From Sophora flavescens (taxonomy: Eukaryota > Streptophyta > Magnoliopsida > Fabales > Fabaceae), in assembly GCA_030762895.1 (NCBI GenBank), contig CM061069.1, positions 26,531,404 through 26,595,403 of the forward strand: a DNA stretch of 64,000 nt. Reading direction: 5' to 3'. Position numbers and translations under genes: made by a program. The notes under the pieces are model-generated. The model did no database searches and had not been told where the DNA came from. It worked only from the letters and a program-made list of their open reading frames with translations. Below, piece after piece: positions 1 through 12,170 of this stretch. How positions within the stretch are numbered: the stretch's first letter is position 1; the number at the start of each line of letters is the position of its first letter.

Positions 1-2499
1 TTTTGAATCTAAGAATGTTGTTAGTACCAATAGACCACTAGAATTGCTACACCTTGATCTCTTTGGTCCAACAAGGACTGCTTGTGGTAAGAAATATGGT
101 CTAGTCATTGTAGACGACTACACTAGATGGACATGGGTTATGTTCCTAGCTCACAAGGATGGGTCTTTCAAGGTCTTTGCTATATTCTGTAAACGTGTAC
201 AGAATGAAAAAATCATGTGTATCACTTCAATCATAAGTGACCATGGGGGAGAGTTTGAAAATGAGCTATTTCATAAGTTCTGTGAAGAAAGTGGTATTCT
301 TCAAAACTTCTCAATACCTAGAACACCACAGCAAAATGGTGTGGTAGAAAGAAAGAACAGATCTCTTCAAGAGATGGCTAGAATAATGCTCAATGACAAC
401 TCTGTCCTTAGACACTTCTGGGCTGAAGCTGTTAATACTGCCTGCTACATTTAGAACAGAATATACATTAGACCAATCTTGAACAAGACTCCTAATGAAT
501 TGTGGAAGGGATGAAAACCCAACATTTCATACTTTCATCCTTTTGGTTGTAAATGTTATATATTGAATACTAAAGATCAACTAGGTAAGTTTGATGCAAA
601 AATAGATAATGGAATACTATTAGGATATTCTGAAACATCAAAAGGTTTTAGAGTTTATAATTTTAGAACTCTAGCAGTAGAAGAATGTATTCATGTCAAG
701 CTTGATGACAAGTAGCCTGGTAAGAAATTATCAGAGCTAGATGAAGCTTTTGCAGATCTTGATCTAAATATCTCAGGAGATACAACAGAGGTAAAAGCTG
801 ACGATCAAGTGGACGACCCTCCTCAACAACAAGAAACCTCCACTTCTCAACATGATACTATTCAGAGATCTTGGTACTTCAAAAATTATCATCCACCAGA
901 TCAAATCATTGGAAACCCCAATGATAGGCTAAGAACCAGATCAACTTTCAGAGAGCAGGAAGATTATGCACTAGTCTGAGTTGGAACCAATGACAGTAGA
1001 CGAGGCTCTGTTGGATGATGGCTAGATTCTAGCTATGCAAGAAGAACTGAATCAGTTTGAGAGAAGTGATGTTTGGAATCTGGTACCCTTGCCTAAGGAC
1101 AAATCAGTTATTGGAACAAAATGGGTTTATAGAAACAAACTTGATGAGAATGGTAAGGTGGTAAGAAATAAAGCAAGACTTGTTGCACAAGGTTACTCTC
1201 AAGAAGAATGTATAGATTATACTGAACTATTGCTAGATTAGAAGCAATTAGGATTTTACTTTAATATGCTGCACATCATAGCATTATGCTTTTTCAAATG
1301 GATGTTAAGAGTGCTTTCCTAAATGGCTTTTTTAATGAAGAAGTATATGTAACGTAACCTCCGGGTTTTGAAAGTGAAACCCAACCTGAACATGTATATA
1401 AGCTTAAGAAATCTTTATACAGCCTTAAACAAGCACCTAGAGCTTAGTATGATAGGCTAAGTTCATTTCTAATGGAAAGTGGCTTTAATAGAGGAAAGGT
1501 TGATACAACCTTGTTTAGAAAGTCCATTAAATCTAATTTCATAATTGTGCAAATATATGTTGATGATATTATATTTGGTGCTACTAATGAATCTCCGTGC
1601 AAAGAGTTTTCTAAGTTAATACTGAAAGAGTTTGAAATGAGCATGATGGGAGAACTCAAATTCTTCCTTAGACTTCAAGTTAAACAAACCATGGACGAGG
1701 TGTACATCCATCAAACCAAGTATACAAAGGAACTCCTGAAGAAGTTCAAAATGGATGATTGCAAGTCAATGAATACCCCTATGCACCCCACGTCCATACT
1801 GAACAAAGATGATAAAGAAAAAAAGGTAGACCAAAAGGTATACAGAGGTATGATAGGATCTCTTCTATATCTTACCGCGTCTAGACCTGATATTATGTTC
1901 AGTGTATGTTTATGTGCTCGATTTTAATTTGATCCTAGAGAGTCTCACTTTTCAGTAGTTAAGAGAATATTTAGATATTTGAAAGGTACTACTAATCTGG
2001 GTTTTTTTTTAAGAAAAATAAAGATTACAAATTAGTTGGTTTCTATGATGCTGACTATGCTAGAGATAGAATTGAAAGAAAAAGTACCAGTGGAGGATGT
2101 CACTTTATTGAAGCTAACCTTGTCTCATGGTCAAGCAAAAGACAAAGTACCATAGCCTTATCAACTGCTGAAGCTAGGTATATTTCAGATGCTAGTTGCT
2201 GCTCACAACTTCTATGGATCAAACATCAATTGGAGGACTACAATGTGTTTGTCAGTAGTATTCCACTTATGTGTGATAGTACTGCTGCAATTAATTTATC
2301 TAAGAATCCAATATTGCATTCTAGAGCTAAGCATATAGAAATTAAACATCATTTTATAAGGGACTATGTGCAAAAAGGTGTTTTTGATATACAATTTGTA
2401 GATACTGGCCGTCAATGGGTAGATATCTTTACTAAACATCTTGCTGATGACAGATTTATTTTTATTAGAAATCATCTTAATATGCTATGTGTGGATTGA
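1..2499 (+). pseudogene. copia pol fragment: integrase, RT, RNase H (broken)
   Basis: The integrase core is readable at 44-454: LDLFGP, then DDYTRWTW, the Asp of SDHGGEFEN and the Glu of PQQNGVVERK fit the D,D-E core. A linker follows with stops near 455 and 713. RT begins at 1035 (MQEELNQFERSDVW, GTKWVYRNK), breaks after 1241, and resumes with FQMDVKSAFLNG near 1297. The catalytic YVDDIIFGATN is near 1555. RNase H extends to a natural-looking stop at 2497-2499. It normally cuts and copies element DNA in the cytoplasmic particle and integrates it in the nucleus. At least five frame breaks show that this copy is inactive. Confidence 0.9.
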
Positions 2500-2988
2500 T
2501 TATGTCGTCCAGCCTTGAGAATTTTGTTGTTGATGTATGTGTGTCTAAAGCATTTCAAGTCCATTGCATGATTAAAGAGCGCGTCCATTGCATACTGCGT
2601 CCATCGTATTTGTGTGCCGCGTCCACTGCATGCCACACCATACTTTCTTGCTTTTTGCTTGGACCCGTCCATACACATATTTATTAATTGCATTTATTTT
2701 GTCTTAAAGACAAATTTATCCTATATTCTCTAATGATGTGTTAGTTACTTCCATCAATCCCATCAAGACCATTTTATAGTTTCAAAATACCAATGCCGTT
2801 TTATCCTTAATGACATGTCTTGTCAAATATTTTCCCTTTGATTTATTTCCAAAATAAAACCTTTAAAATTCAAAACTTTTTTAAAGCAACCTCCTTCCCT
2901 CTGAGAAACCTTTCGCTACCTTCGTCTCTGAACTCTCTCTTGAACTCTCTGCTTTGTGCTTCCAAACCCTAACCTTCAATCTTCAACA
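2500..2988. other. non-coding spacer between pol and env-like ORF
   Basis: This stretch follows the RNase H stop. It is rich in degenerate short repeats around GCGTCCATTGCAT (2578-2640). The homologous stretch in copy B (50974-51130) has the same GCGTCYA-type repetition. No gene is visible. It is probably the untranslated region that precedes the env-like ORF. Confidence 0.5.
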
Positions 2989-5971
2989 ATGGCTTCCTCT
3001 TCAACTTTTAATGTGGACAAGATGAATGTTGCTATTGAGCATCATTTCAACTTCGGAATTTTGGAGGCGTATAACTTAGATATTTGCAAGAACATCAACG
3101 CTATAGGCTGGGGAGGACTTTTCATGCAGAAGGTCTCCATTTTCCCTAATCTGATCAGGGATTTCTGGAGAGGTCTTCAAGTTTCTGATAAAGAAGTCTT
3201 TGCCACTGTGTTGGGGAAGAGAATAGTGGTTTCAGAGAAAACCATCTCTGATGCCATCATCTGCGCTCAGGAAGGAGTGGTCTTTACTGAGACATGGGAG
3301 ACGGACCTTGGTGGTTCAGAAGTTATTGCTGCCCTTCAGATGAAATAAGACACCGTAAGAACTCATTCCTAGAAATCAGTAGAAATGAAGGATCTGGTTC
3401 GCATCCTTCATCAGTTGCTGAACAAGGTGGTGCTACACAAAATTGACTCCAAGGACAACTTATCAGCCTTGCATAAATTTTGTCTCTGTCAGCTCATCAC
3501 TGAGACTAAGATAAACTTGCCCATAATTCTCTTTGGAAGATTTAGGGATGCTGCTGTTCATAAGAATAAGCTCTCTGCACTTCCTTATTGTCACCTTCTA
3601 TCAAAGATCTTTAAGTCACATGGAATATATGACTTCATTGCATCTAGGTCTTCTGAAGAGCAACCAAGAATTCTGACTGAGAAGCCAATGTCTGCTGCTG
3701 GTTTTGGCAAAATGAATATTGCCAACATGAATTTGAGTACTTACATTGATGCTGCCTTGGCCAAGAGTGAGGAAATGATGAAGATCAAAGAAGAAATGGT
3801 TGAGCAAAACAATGTTGAAGTTCTTGGACTCAAAAGGGTAGTTAAAAAGAAAACCATTGTAGCAAGGAAACATATGCCTAAAAGGGCTATTGCTGGTGGG
3901 ATTGTAATCAGAGAACCATCAGCTGCTGCTCCTCAACCTGCACCTACTCAAAAGAAAAAGGAATGTAATTATGTCCTTCAATGAAGATGAGGATGATGAG
4001 GACAAGGTTCCCATCAGCTCTGTTTTGAAGAAATAGAAGACTGCTGCTACTGCTGGTGTTGTTAATGTCCCTATTCCCACACAACCCACAAGGAAAGCTA
4101 AGTCTGTTATGACTTGAGGTAACTCTTCCTACTAATGACCTCGTATAATTAGGAGTAGATGCCTTATGTCTACTTTTGAAGATAGAATGGATGCTGCTTC
4201 TGTACCTGCTACTTCTGTGAATCAAACTGTAGATGATGTATACATTCCCACACTTCCATCACCATAAAGAACTTCCCTTGACCAACCACAAACAACCTTA
4301 CCAAAAAGACCACAATTCCCACTCATTATACCTGAAAATGACCCCTGGTTCAACCAACCAGATGATGGAATTATCCTTGGTGCACCCTTTCCCAAAAATC
4401 AAAAGATAAAATTTCCATACACTAACCCATCTGTTCTTTATGATGGCCAATCTGAAAACTGGGTCAAAGTAAAAAGGAACTGGAAAATCCTTTACCACCA
4501 ACATAAACCAGAACCCGTTTCAACAGATCCTTCTATCCCCGACCTGAGTATGAATATGAACCCGAAACCATATCTCAACCTGATTATGTACCCATACCAT
4601 ATGTACCAAACATCATCAGACCTCTTCCGTCCATTCTACACAACCATATTGGACCTGCCCTAATTCATCTTCCACAAAAAATTCCCACCTAGGAAAATCT
4701 ACCCAAACCTCATCAAATCCCCACCCTTCAAGCCATTCATTGATGGTGTTAAAAGGTATATTATCTCTGACTGGTCCAAGGATCCAGCAAATAAAGATCT
4801 AACCAATGTCATTTACAAATGGGCAAGATCCTACAGACAAATTCCGTTTATCATGGACAACAAAACTTGTTGGTAGACATTCAGACACCCAAGCATCTAT
4901 GGCAGAGCTGTGAGTATCATGGATCACCTCATGTATGCCTTTCTGAAGAATGAATTTGAACTACCTAGGTATGTCAGGGCTGCAAACTTTGTCCCTCCAA
5001 CTTGGTTGTTTCATACCAAGAAGGAAACAAAGATTGGTGTCAGACCCCCCATGATTGCTCCTAGACTTCCTATGATTGACTTGAACAAGGACAAGGACAA
5101 GAAGAAACAGAAACACTGGAAAGATGCCTTTCCCATAATCAAGCATGATTAATCCTGAAGATGTCAATCTCACTGATCAAAATGTCATAGACTATTGGTA
5201 CAACCTGTTGAAGATGTTCGTGAAGATGTGGCTATTGACATTTGGAGAACTCGCATGGTGGAATATGCACAAGAAGCTTCCTCTTCTGGTCTGAGTATAG
5301 AAGAGAAAAGACTCATTCCAAAAGTCAGAGGAAAGTGTGGACTCTCACATTGCAAATTCTTCATCTACAAGGACATTCTGGGACTACCTGTCACCAGTCC
5401 TGTTTTTGAAGAAGATCATGTCCACTGGGCCAAAGAGTTACCCCCACCTGTTCTTACTCTTGCTGACTCACCTCCACCATCTCCACCTTCAGAGAACACT
5501 GATGAGTAAATAATAATTGAAGACCCGGCTATGGACATTGACTCTGTTCAACCAGTTACTGAGGTTGAGGAAGTTGATGAGTCTGTTCCTAAACCAACCA
5601 CTTCTGAGAAACACTCATCTCAGCCAATGGCTTTGACTGTCATTCATCCTAATGAGCAACGTCAAACTTCCAGAGCTCTAGACACTGTTCCAAGTCAAGC
5701 ACATGCTCAAGACAGTGATGAAAGTTCAAGACCCTCACTGCCTCCAAACCTCGAAGAGATTATTAGAAGAATTGTAGAGGAAAGAGTAAAGGTTGAGGTT
5801 AAGGAACAAATGAGAGAGCAAGTTGCATAAGCCCTGGCTCCAATAAATGTCATGATGAACCAAATGATGAGCATTATGGTAAGTTTTCAACAGAGTCATA
5901 ATTTGAAAACTCATCTTCGTCCACCTCCACCAAACCAGAACCCTCCTCCACCACCTCCTCCCTATTCTTAA
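2989..5971 (+). pseudogene. env-like third ORF of SIRE-type copia element (copy A, broken)
   Basis: The start is ATGGCTTCC at 2989, the same start context as the copy at 51436. The N-terminal block contains FPNLIRDFWR and GKRIVVSEKTISDAI. A basic Lys-rich part is near 3800-3900, and a Pro-rich part with repeated PEYEYEPE-like motifs is at 4500-4700. A conserved block at 4900-5150 includes RYVRAANFVPPTWLFHT. The C-terminus has a charged coiled-coil (EEIIRRIVEERVKVEVKEQ) and a poly-Pro tail ending at 5971. Stops near 3346, 4035 and 5150 and several frame changes break it. SIRE1-family elements carry an env-like ORF in this position. I see no clear signal peptide or transmembrane anchor, so an envelope function is not supported by this copy. 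Confidence 0.75.
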
Positions 5972-6333
5972 TCTTATTTTATTCCTTTTTTTTACTGACA
6001 ATGATGGTCCACTCTTTTTACCTTTTTGTCTGATGACACAAAAGGGGGAGAAAGGATAGAGAATTAAATTTATAAAAGTTAGTTTTTGAAAGTATATATT
6101 TGTTTGCATCTGCATGATCTTATTAGCTTATATGCTCTGACACTATCTTTTGACTAATAATTAGCTGAACTAATCTGATAAGATATAAATATGATATGTG
6201 CTGCTAAGTTTATGTCTTATATTTTATTCCTGTTAAGTTTGAATGCTTTGTCTTAGGGGGAGCTTTGTAAGCTCTCTTAGACTTTGCTTACTCAAATTTA
6301 ATTAGTTTTTGTCATCATCAAAAAGGGGGAGAT
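5972..6333 (+). other. 3' untranslated region and polypurine tracts
   Basis: After the env-like stop the DNA carries three purine-rich tracts: AAAAGGGGGAGAAAGG near 6040, a short AGGGGGAGC near 6255, and AAAAAGGGGGAGAT ending at 6333 directly against the LTR. The last is the expected plus-strand primer. Copy B has the same three tracts, so multiple polypurine tracts are a family trait. Confidence 0.6.
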
Positions 6334-6525
6334 TGTTGGAACCAAAGTTATTTGGATTAATAAATCTCAGTTTTGATGTTAACAAAAAGAATTAAATTAG
6401 CATGACAAAGTTTTAGTTGAGATCTAACATGCTATATCTAGTCTTGCAGGAATGTTAAAAATATATAAGTTATGGAAACCTTTTAAAACAATTTTTGCAC
6501 TCAAGGAGATTAGAAACAGAAGCAA
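6334..6525 (+). repeat. 3' LTR of family X copy A, truncated
   Basis: It starts TGTTGGAACCAAAG directly after a polypurine tract, and the first ~190 bases align with the LTR starts at 48072 and 54831. It is only about 12% of the full LTR length (~1.5-1.6 kb). The rest is replaced by an inverted LTR fragment and then a CACTA transposon. Confidence 0.75.
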
Positions 6526-6529
6526 GCAC

Positions 6530-6606
6530 AAAGACAAAGATCCTTTTTAAAAGACTTTAACAAAAGTAATATCAAAACCCTACAGTTAGTATAAGCAAAT
6601 AAAACT
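6530..6606 (-). repeat. inverted family X LTR fragment
   Basis: The sequence around CAAAACCCTACAGTTAGTAT is the reverse complement of the LTR interior (compare the plus-strand LTR near 56150, and the minus-strand LTR near 63555-63575). A short minus-strand LTR piece therefore lies immediately next to the forward LTR start, marking a rearrangement junction. Confidence 0.6.
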
Positions 6607-6610
6607 GAAG

Positions 6611-9093
6611 ATTGATATGTACTTGCAGCCTCTCATTGAAGAGTTGAACAGTTTGTGGAATTCCGGTGTAATGACATACGATGTATCATTGAGGCAAAAT
6701 TTCATGCTTAAGGCAACTTTGATATGGACAATCAATGATTTTCCGACGTATGGGATGTTGTCGGGATGGATGACTGCTGGGCGGCTCGGCTGCCCTTGTT
6801 GCATGGGGAGGTCGAAGGGTTTCACGCTTAACCATAATCGAAAGACTTCTTATTTTGACTGTCACCAGCAGCTCCTTCCACAAGGTCATCCTTATAGGAG
6901 GAATAGAACTGCATTCAAGAAGGGTCGTGTTGAGACCGCCATACCTCCCCAATTGTTTACAAGAGAACATGTTTGGCAAATGGTTAGTATGCTCTCGTTG
7001 ATTCATGAGTCTGGAGGTGGCCAGATACCTGGATATGGTATTGAACATAACTGGACCAAAAAAAGTATTTTTTAGATCTTGCTGTATTGGAAGATGCATT
7101 TGATACGCCATAACATTGATGTCATGCACACTGAGCGGAATGTGTTTGACATGGTGATGGATGTCAACGGTAAGACGAAGGATACGTATAAGGCACGATT
7201 ATATATAGCATAAATTTGTAGATGACGGGATCTAGAATTGGTGGACATCGGGGGTGGCAAGTTAAGAAAACCGAAGGCAAAGTATGCACTGAGCAAACCC
7301 CAGCGGGTAGCTATCTGTGAATGGGTTAAACAACTTACGTTACCAGATGGTTATGCTTATAACCTGTCCAGATGTGTTAATTCTAGGGAGGGAAAACTGC
7401 ATGGAATGAAAAGTCATGACTGTGTATTCCTGCAATGGTTGCTTCCCATTGCATTTGCCTCATTACCGGTGGAGATTTGGAAGCCGATTGTTGAGTTGAG
7501 TCAGTTCTTCAGTGTATTAACTTCCACAACATTGAAGGTTGAGCAACTGAAGGATATGGAGCGGGACATTCCGTTCTTGCTATGTAAGCTGGAACAGATA
7601 TTCCCTCTGAGCTTCTTTGATTCGATGGAACATCTTCCCATCCACTTACCGTACGAAGCACGAGTGGGTGGTCCGGTTCAATATCGTTGGATGTACCCAT
7701 TTGAGAGGTATTAAACTTATTTTGTACCTGCAATGAATTATGATATCAAAATTGGTATGTACATGTTAATAATCATTAACTTAGGGTTGTAATATGTTGG
7801 TTTTTGCATTCGTTAAAATTAAAAATAAAGAACAAGACTAGGATTGAAGGTTCTATTTGTGAAGCATATCTAGTGGAGGAGGCTTCTGCTTTTGCCTCAT
7901 TTTACTATCCAGACAACATAGAGACAAGGAGAATTAGATTGCCGCGTAATGTTGATGTTGGTGAAGGATGTTCTTCTAGTCCTCAAATATCAATTTTTAA
8001 TCATCCGGGCAGGGCATATGGTGCAGAAAAGAAATCATGGCTGGGTGCCCGTGAAATGATAGCTATTGAATTGTATGTGCTTCAGAATTGCGAGGAGGTG
8101 GAGTCATTACTAGAGTAAGTTGCTATTAATTCATTAGTAACGTCTTAAATTGTGTTAGTATTTCTTATTTAATAGATTTTGTATTGTCTAATGATAGAAT
8201 ATATGCTAATGAGCTGAAAGAGCTTGATCCCGACATCTCGGAGTCTCAAATTCCTCAAGAGGTTGCCAAACATTTTCCTAAGTGGTTCAAAAATTATGTA
8301 AGTTATCTAACTTATATTGCTATCAGCTACTGCCATACGATTTTTTTCACAACTAATACTCTTGAGAATCATTAATCCTAGGTTAAGGAAAGCCAAATTC
8401 AAAACGCAGTATTGTACGCTTTAGCATGGGGACCAGACATGAGGATTCGAACATTTGAGACTTACATTATAAATGGATATAAGTTTCACACAAGTCGATG
8501 GGGCCAGGGCATGAAAATAAATTGCGGCGTTTGTGTTAGAGGAACCAACGGTCAATTTGAGGATGATTTTTTTGGAATCTTAACTGATATTTATGAATTA
8601 ACGTATTCAAGTCATCCCAGTAAAAAGTTAGTCTTATTCAAGTTTGAATGATTTGATAACACTCCCAATAGGGGCACAAAAGTTGACAATAAGCATGGGA
8701 CTGTAGAAGTTAGGAAGTCGCAAAGATATCAGGTGTACGACCCATTTATATTTGCACAACAAGCGGAGCAGGTATATTTTACCCCGTTTCCAAAGGGACA
8801 TCAAGACCGATTGGGTATTATTCGAGTGAAGGCACGTAGTGCTATCACCGATAATGTGATAAGTCAACCTGAGACAAATTCCATACCAAGATGTTCATCA
8901 GATTGACGGAATTCAAATAATATTGCAAATTGACCCGGACGAGTACCAGGGCATTCTTGCTGATCCCGGGCCTGGGGACGAGGTAATTGACACAGAGTTG
9001 GAGACTCAGTATGACTTGGCCTTAGATAGCGAGGAAACATATCTCTCAACCGATGAGGACGAGGGTGAATCCAGTGATAGAGATTCTAGCTAG
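6611..9093 (+). pseudogene. TNP2-like CACTA transposase, C-terminal two thirds (broken)
   Basis: It opens inside the transposase core: MYLQPLIEELNSLWNSG, then WTINDFPTYGMLSGW and CPCCMGRSK, typical of TNP2 (Transposase_21). HNIDVMHTERNVFD follows near 7105 in another frame. A DUF4218-like block runs 7238-8118 with MKSHDCVFLQWLLPIAF and HLPIHLPYEARVGGPVQYRWMYPFER. A DUF4216-like block (8412 to about 8870) has GYKFHTSRWGQG and a cysteine pair. The protein ends in an acidic tail with the stop at 9091-9093. Introns interrupt it near 7740-7830, 8118-8184 and 8300-8400. Stops at 7073 and in 7209-7220 and frame changes near 8650 and 8870 indicate a dead gene. It would bind and cut the element's ends. 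Confidence 0.85.
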
Positions 9094-9196
9094 GTAATCT
9101 GTAAATTGGTTATGATGCATATTTGTTATGATACTTAGTCTATTTTGGTAATGATATATTGTTATGTTATATAACTTGTGTTTTAATTACAGACAG

Positions 9197-10682
9197 ATGA
9201 CTGACGATGCTGGACGTTATTCCCGTGGGCGTGGGTCTCGTGGCTGTGGACATAGACGTGGGAGAGCAGCACCCACCACCACCCCTTCTCATCACCTCGA
9301 TGGCACCTCTGGTGGTTCAGGAGCCACACCATCCAGACATGGTGTCGGTTCCCCCTCCGCGACTCCACCAGCCACTGACGTGCCTTTCACCCTTCTCCCT
9401 ACAGCATCCTCGGTATAGCAGCCTGCGGGGGCGGGGCAGGGGGGGCAGACCTCGGGTTCAAGGGTGACTACACCCACGAACACACGCATATGGATTCGCC
9501 CATATGCAAGACTGGAGTGAGTTAAACATTTATCTTTATTTGTTAGTTTTTATTATTTGAATATTTATATTGTGATTAATATATACATATTATTTTCCCC
9601 CAGTTTCTGGCCGGTAGATGGGCCCCACACGAGGATCTCTGAGCTTGTTAAGGGGAACTACACCAGATCTTGGCCCACATGGACGAAGGTCCCCATGACG
9701 GTCCGGGATCACTGGTTCGAGCACCTCTTTGGTATAAGTATTGCTTATTTAAATGGTTCATTAATTAGTTGGTTCTTGATTTAATTTTTATTATTTTTAC
9801 ATTACACTACGGTCTGATGTCTTGTATGTCATGCAGTCCACTTACAGGTGGCTACCAGAGGATGAGGTTGCTATTCGGGCCGGTTTTGAGCATCACGAAT
9901 ACCTGGTTGTGAAGAATTTCACGGGAAAGATCCGCGATGGTTCATCTCCGGGGGACTTCCTGACTCCCGAGGTTCTGGACGACCTGCGTTTTTATTGGGC
10001 CACCGATGAGGAGTTCCTGAGGAGGAGTGCGATTAGAAAGTAGAAAAGAGCCGCAGATACCGGTGCTCCTCTATACACCGGTAGGTTTGTGCCCATCACG
10101 AAGCATCATGATAATCTGGTAATTATATAATGCATTTCAATTAAGTAAACTTAATAAATAAATATCTTAATGGTTATTTATGAATATATATATATATATG
10201 CAGAAGAACGAGCTGGTGAGGGATCCCACTGCATTTGAGGTGCTGAATAAGATGAAGAAGACCAAGACTGGGGCGTGGGTCGGGAACACGAGCGAGATTG
10301 CTGTAAATTAAATTCTATCATTACATTAATTAATTATACTTAATTATATATTCCTACGACTGTTGACTTATTTTGCCTTATAATGCAGGGCGAGTTCAAC
10401 CGTCGCCGAGATGAGTCCATTAGTCAGGGGCAGGAGCCTTCTGCTGCCTCTAACAATGCCCTTTTCTTAGAGGTGGTTGGTGGCAGGAACAAGAAGGGTC
10501 ATGTATATGGTTTGAAAGCTCTGAGAGATGAGTATGTGGCCTCTGCCACATCATCTTCTCAGTCATGCCGTGGCCCTACACCGGACATTAGAGGGCTCGT
10601 CACCGACCTCAACGCTGGGCTCGTCAGTCAGCTTGCGGAGAGGGTGGCTGCACTAGAGACAGAGAATCATCTGCTGTACTAG
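9197..10682 (+). pseudogene. TNPA/Ptta-like second CACTA protein (multi-exon, broken)
   Basis: The first exon starts at ATG 9197 after an intron-like AG. It encodes an Arg/Gly-rich start (SRGRGSRGCGHRRG) and a Pro/Ser/Thr-rich stretch. Later exons run about 9603-9730 (FWPVDGPHTRISELVKGNYTR), 9836-10120 (WLPEDEVAIRAGFEHH), 10204-10302 (VRDPTAFEVLNKMKKTKTG) and 10387-10682 (NALFLEVVGGRNKKGHVYGL plus a short coiled coil). Each is bounded by plausible GT/AG sites. This is the layout of the plant Ptta/En/Spm family (Transposase_24). A TAG at about 10041 falls inside the third exon, so the gene is probably non-functional. Confidence 0.8.
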
Positions 10683-11085
10683 CATTTGGGCTTCAAACCC
10701 GACTGATCTGGTTCCGCCCCTGAGGACGCTGCTACTTCGGGTACTCATGCACATGGACCTACTGCTCCCGATGACCTATCCGTTCCCCCGAAATTTGGCC
10801 AGCAGCATGATGCAGATGATCATGAGGCTGATGATTATTGGTCCCCCGAACCGGACCCCCGACCACCCCCGACCACCCCCATTCACCCCACCCCCACTCA
10901 GTTGACATGTACTCTTTACTTACATTACATTTTGTAATTATTTAAATTTTGACAGCATTTACTATTATTTTTTATTTAATTTCTTTTTAGTAATTTTTAT
11001 TTAATTTATTTTCTATATTTTTATTTACAGGTTTTTTTTTTAAAAAAACAACAAATTAACAAAAAAAATATATACATATATATAT

Positions 11086-11420
11086 AGCGACCGAACTATA
11101 TCGATCGCTAAGTAATGATACCAAATAAATTTTTCAACAAAGAAATAAAAATAAAAAACAAAAATTATTAGCGACCGAATTAGTCGGTCGCAAATGGTAC
11201 CAATAAATATTTTGGTACCAAGTATTAGAGACCGGTATTTTTAATTTAGCGACCATCACATTTCGATAGCTATTTAGCGACCAACTGATATTTCGGTCGC
11301 TAAACAGTTAGCTACCATTGTTTTAGTAACTGGTTTTGTTCGATCGCCAACTCGGTCGCTAACGGTTTTAGCGACCGAATTACAACGTTTAGCAATCGAA
11401 TTTGTCGGTCGCAAAACACT
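11086..11420. repeat. CACTA subterminal repeats (GCGACCGAA type)
   Basis: At least eight short motifs of the form GCGACCGAA or its complement TTCGGTCGC occur in both orientations. Such clustered subterminal motifs are where TNPA-type proteins bind in En/Spm elements. They end just before the terminal inverted repeat at 11425-11435. Confidence 0.8.
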
Positions 11421-11435
11421 TAATTTCTTGTAGTG

Positions 11436-12170
11436 TATAGGCAACCTCCTAGCGACACGTTTGGTACATACTCGCAGCCCCACTTATCGTGACACAGAAG
11501 TTTCCAGCTCAGCCATACCGACCTACTTTTGGTTTCTCTTTTTTATTTTTTATTTTGATACATTGCTATTGGTTTCTCTTTATTTATGTTAAATAGGGTT
11601 TGAGAATATACTTGGCAGCCCCAAGGCCAAACAATGGCAAGCGTGATGGAAGAGGATAAAGAATCGATAAATCACCACACTGCAAGAAAAGAAATCAATT
11701 TCCATTTCCATGAATCAAACTCTATGCAATATGTAATCTATGGGGCTGCGTTTTAACATGGACCCCACAAAAGGTGCAAAAGGGGTCACATTGCTTAACT
11801 TCAAAAGAAAATTATTGATAATTAATTATGATTTTTTTTCAAAAAATAATGATTTTTATATTCATATCTTTAGTTGTTCTTTTATTGAAAAGATTGAAAA
11901 AAGAAGTAGAAATTCAGTTTTTATGATAAGTATATTTTTTAAATAGCAATTCATAAAGGAAACACTATTAAAGGATAGACTTTTAATACCATCAACATTT
12001 TTTGTAGACAAAAAAAAAATCTCAAATATTAATAGTAGTACTTTTCTGGAGAAGCGTTATCCTAAGATATACTTTTAATAGTGTTTCTTCAAACAAATGA
12101 TATTAAAGGAGTAATTGTAATAGCGATTGCTTGAAGAAACATTATCTTACCCTGTATTAAAACAAAACAA
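11436..12170. other. AT-rich region with decayed CACTA/MITE remnants
   Basis: No gene is visible. A CACTGCAAGAAAA motif near 11678 resembles a CACTA end. Sequences at 11960-12155 (ACTTTTAATAGTGTTTC, TAATAGCGATTGCTTG) match the subterminal motifs of the intact element at 17244-18753, so a related element has decayed here. A matching right end was not found. Confidence 0.4.

Larger units (their letters stand above)
1..6525 (+). mobile_element. Ty1/copia SIRE-like element, 3' part (family X, copy A)
   Basis: The window opens inside the integrase of a copia retrotransposon. The order is integrase, reverse transcriptase, RNase H, about 0.5 kb of non-coding DNA, a long env-like region, a polypurine tract (6321-6333) and the first part of a 3' LTR starting TGTTGGAACC at 6334. 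Copia order (integrase before RT) and a third ORF after RNase H are typical of the SIRE/Maximus lineage. Every coding block has stops or frameshifts, so the copy is dead. Its env-like region and LTR start match the element at 48072-56550, which makes them one family. The left end lies outside the window. The LTR is cut short at about 6525. Confidence 0.9.
6607..11435 (+). mobile_element. 5'-truncated CACTA (En/Spm) transposon
   Basis: This is a DNA transposon relic with a TNP2-type transposase gene (6611-9093), a second Ptta/TNPA-type gene (9197-10682), a subterminal repeat zone of GCGACCGAA/TTCGGTCGC motifs (11086-11420), and a 3' terminal inverted repeat ending TTCTTGTAGTG at 11435, the CACTACAAGAA end of CACTA elements. 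The 5' terminal repeat and N-terminal transposase exons are absent. The element starts abruptly beside the LTR scraps at about 6607. Confidence 0.88.
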
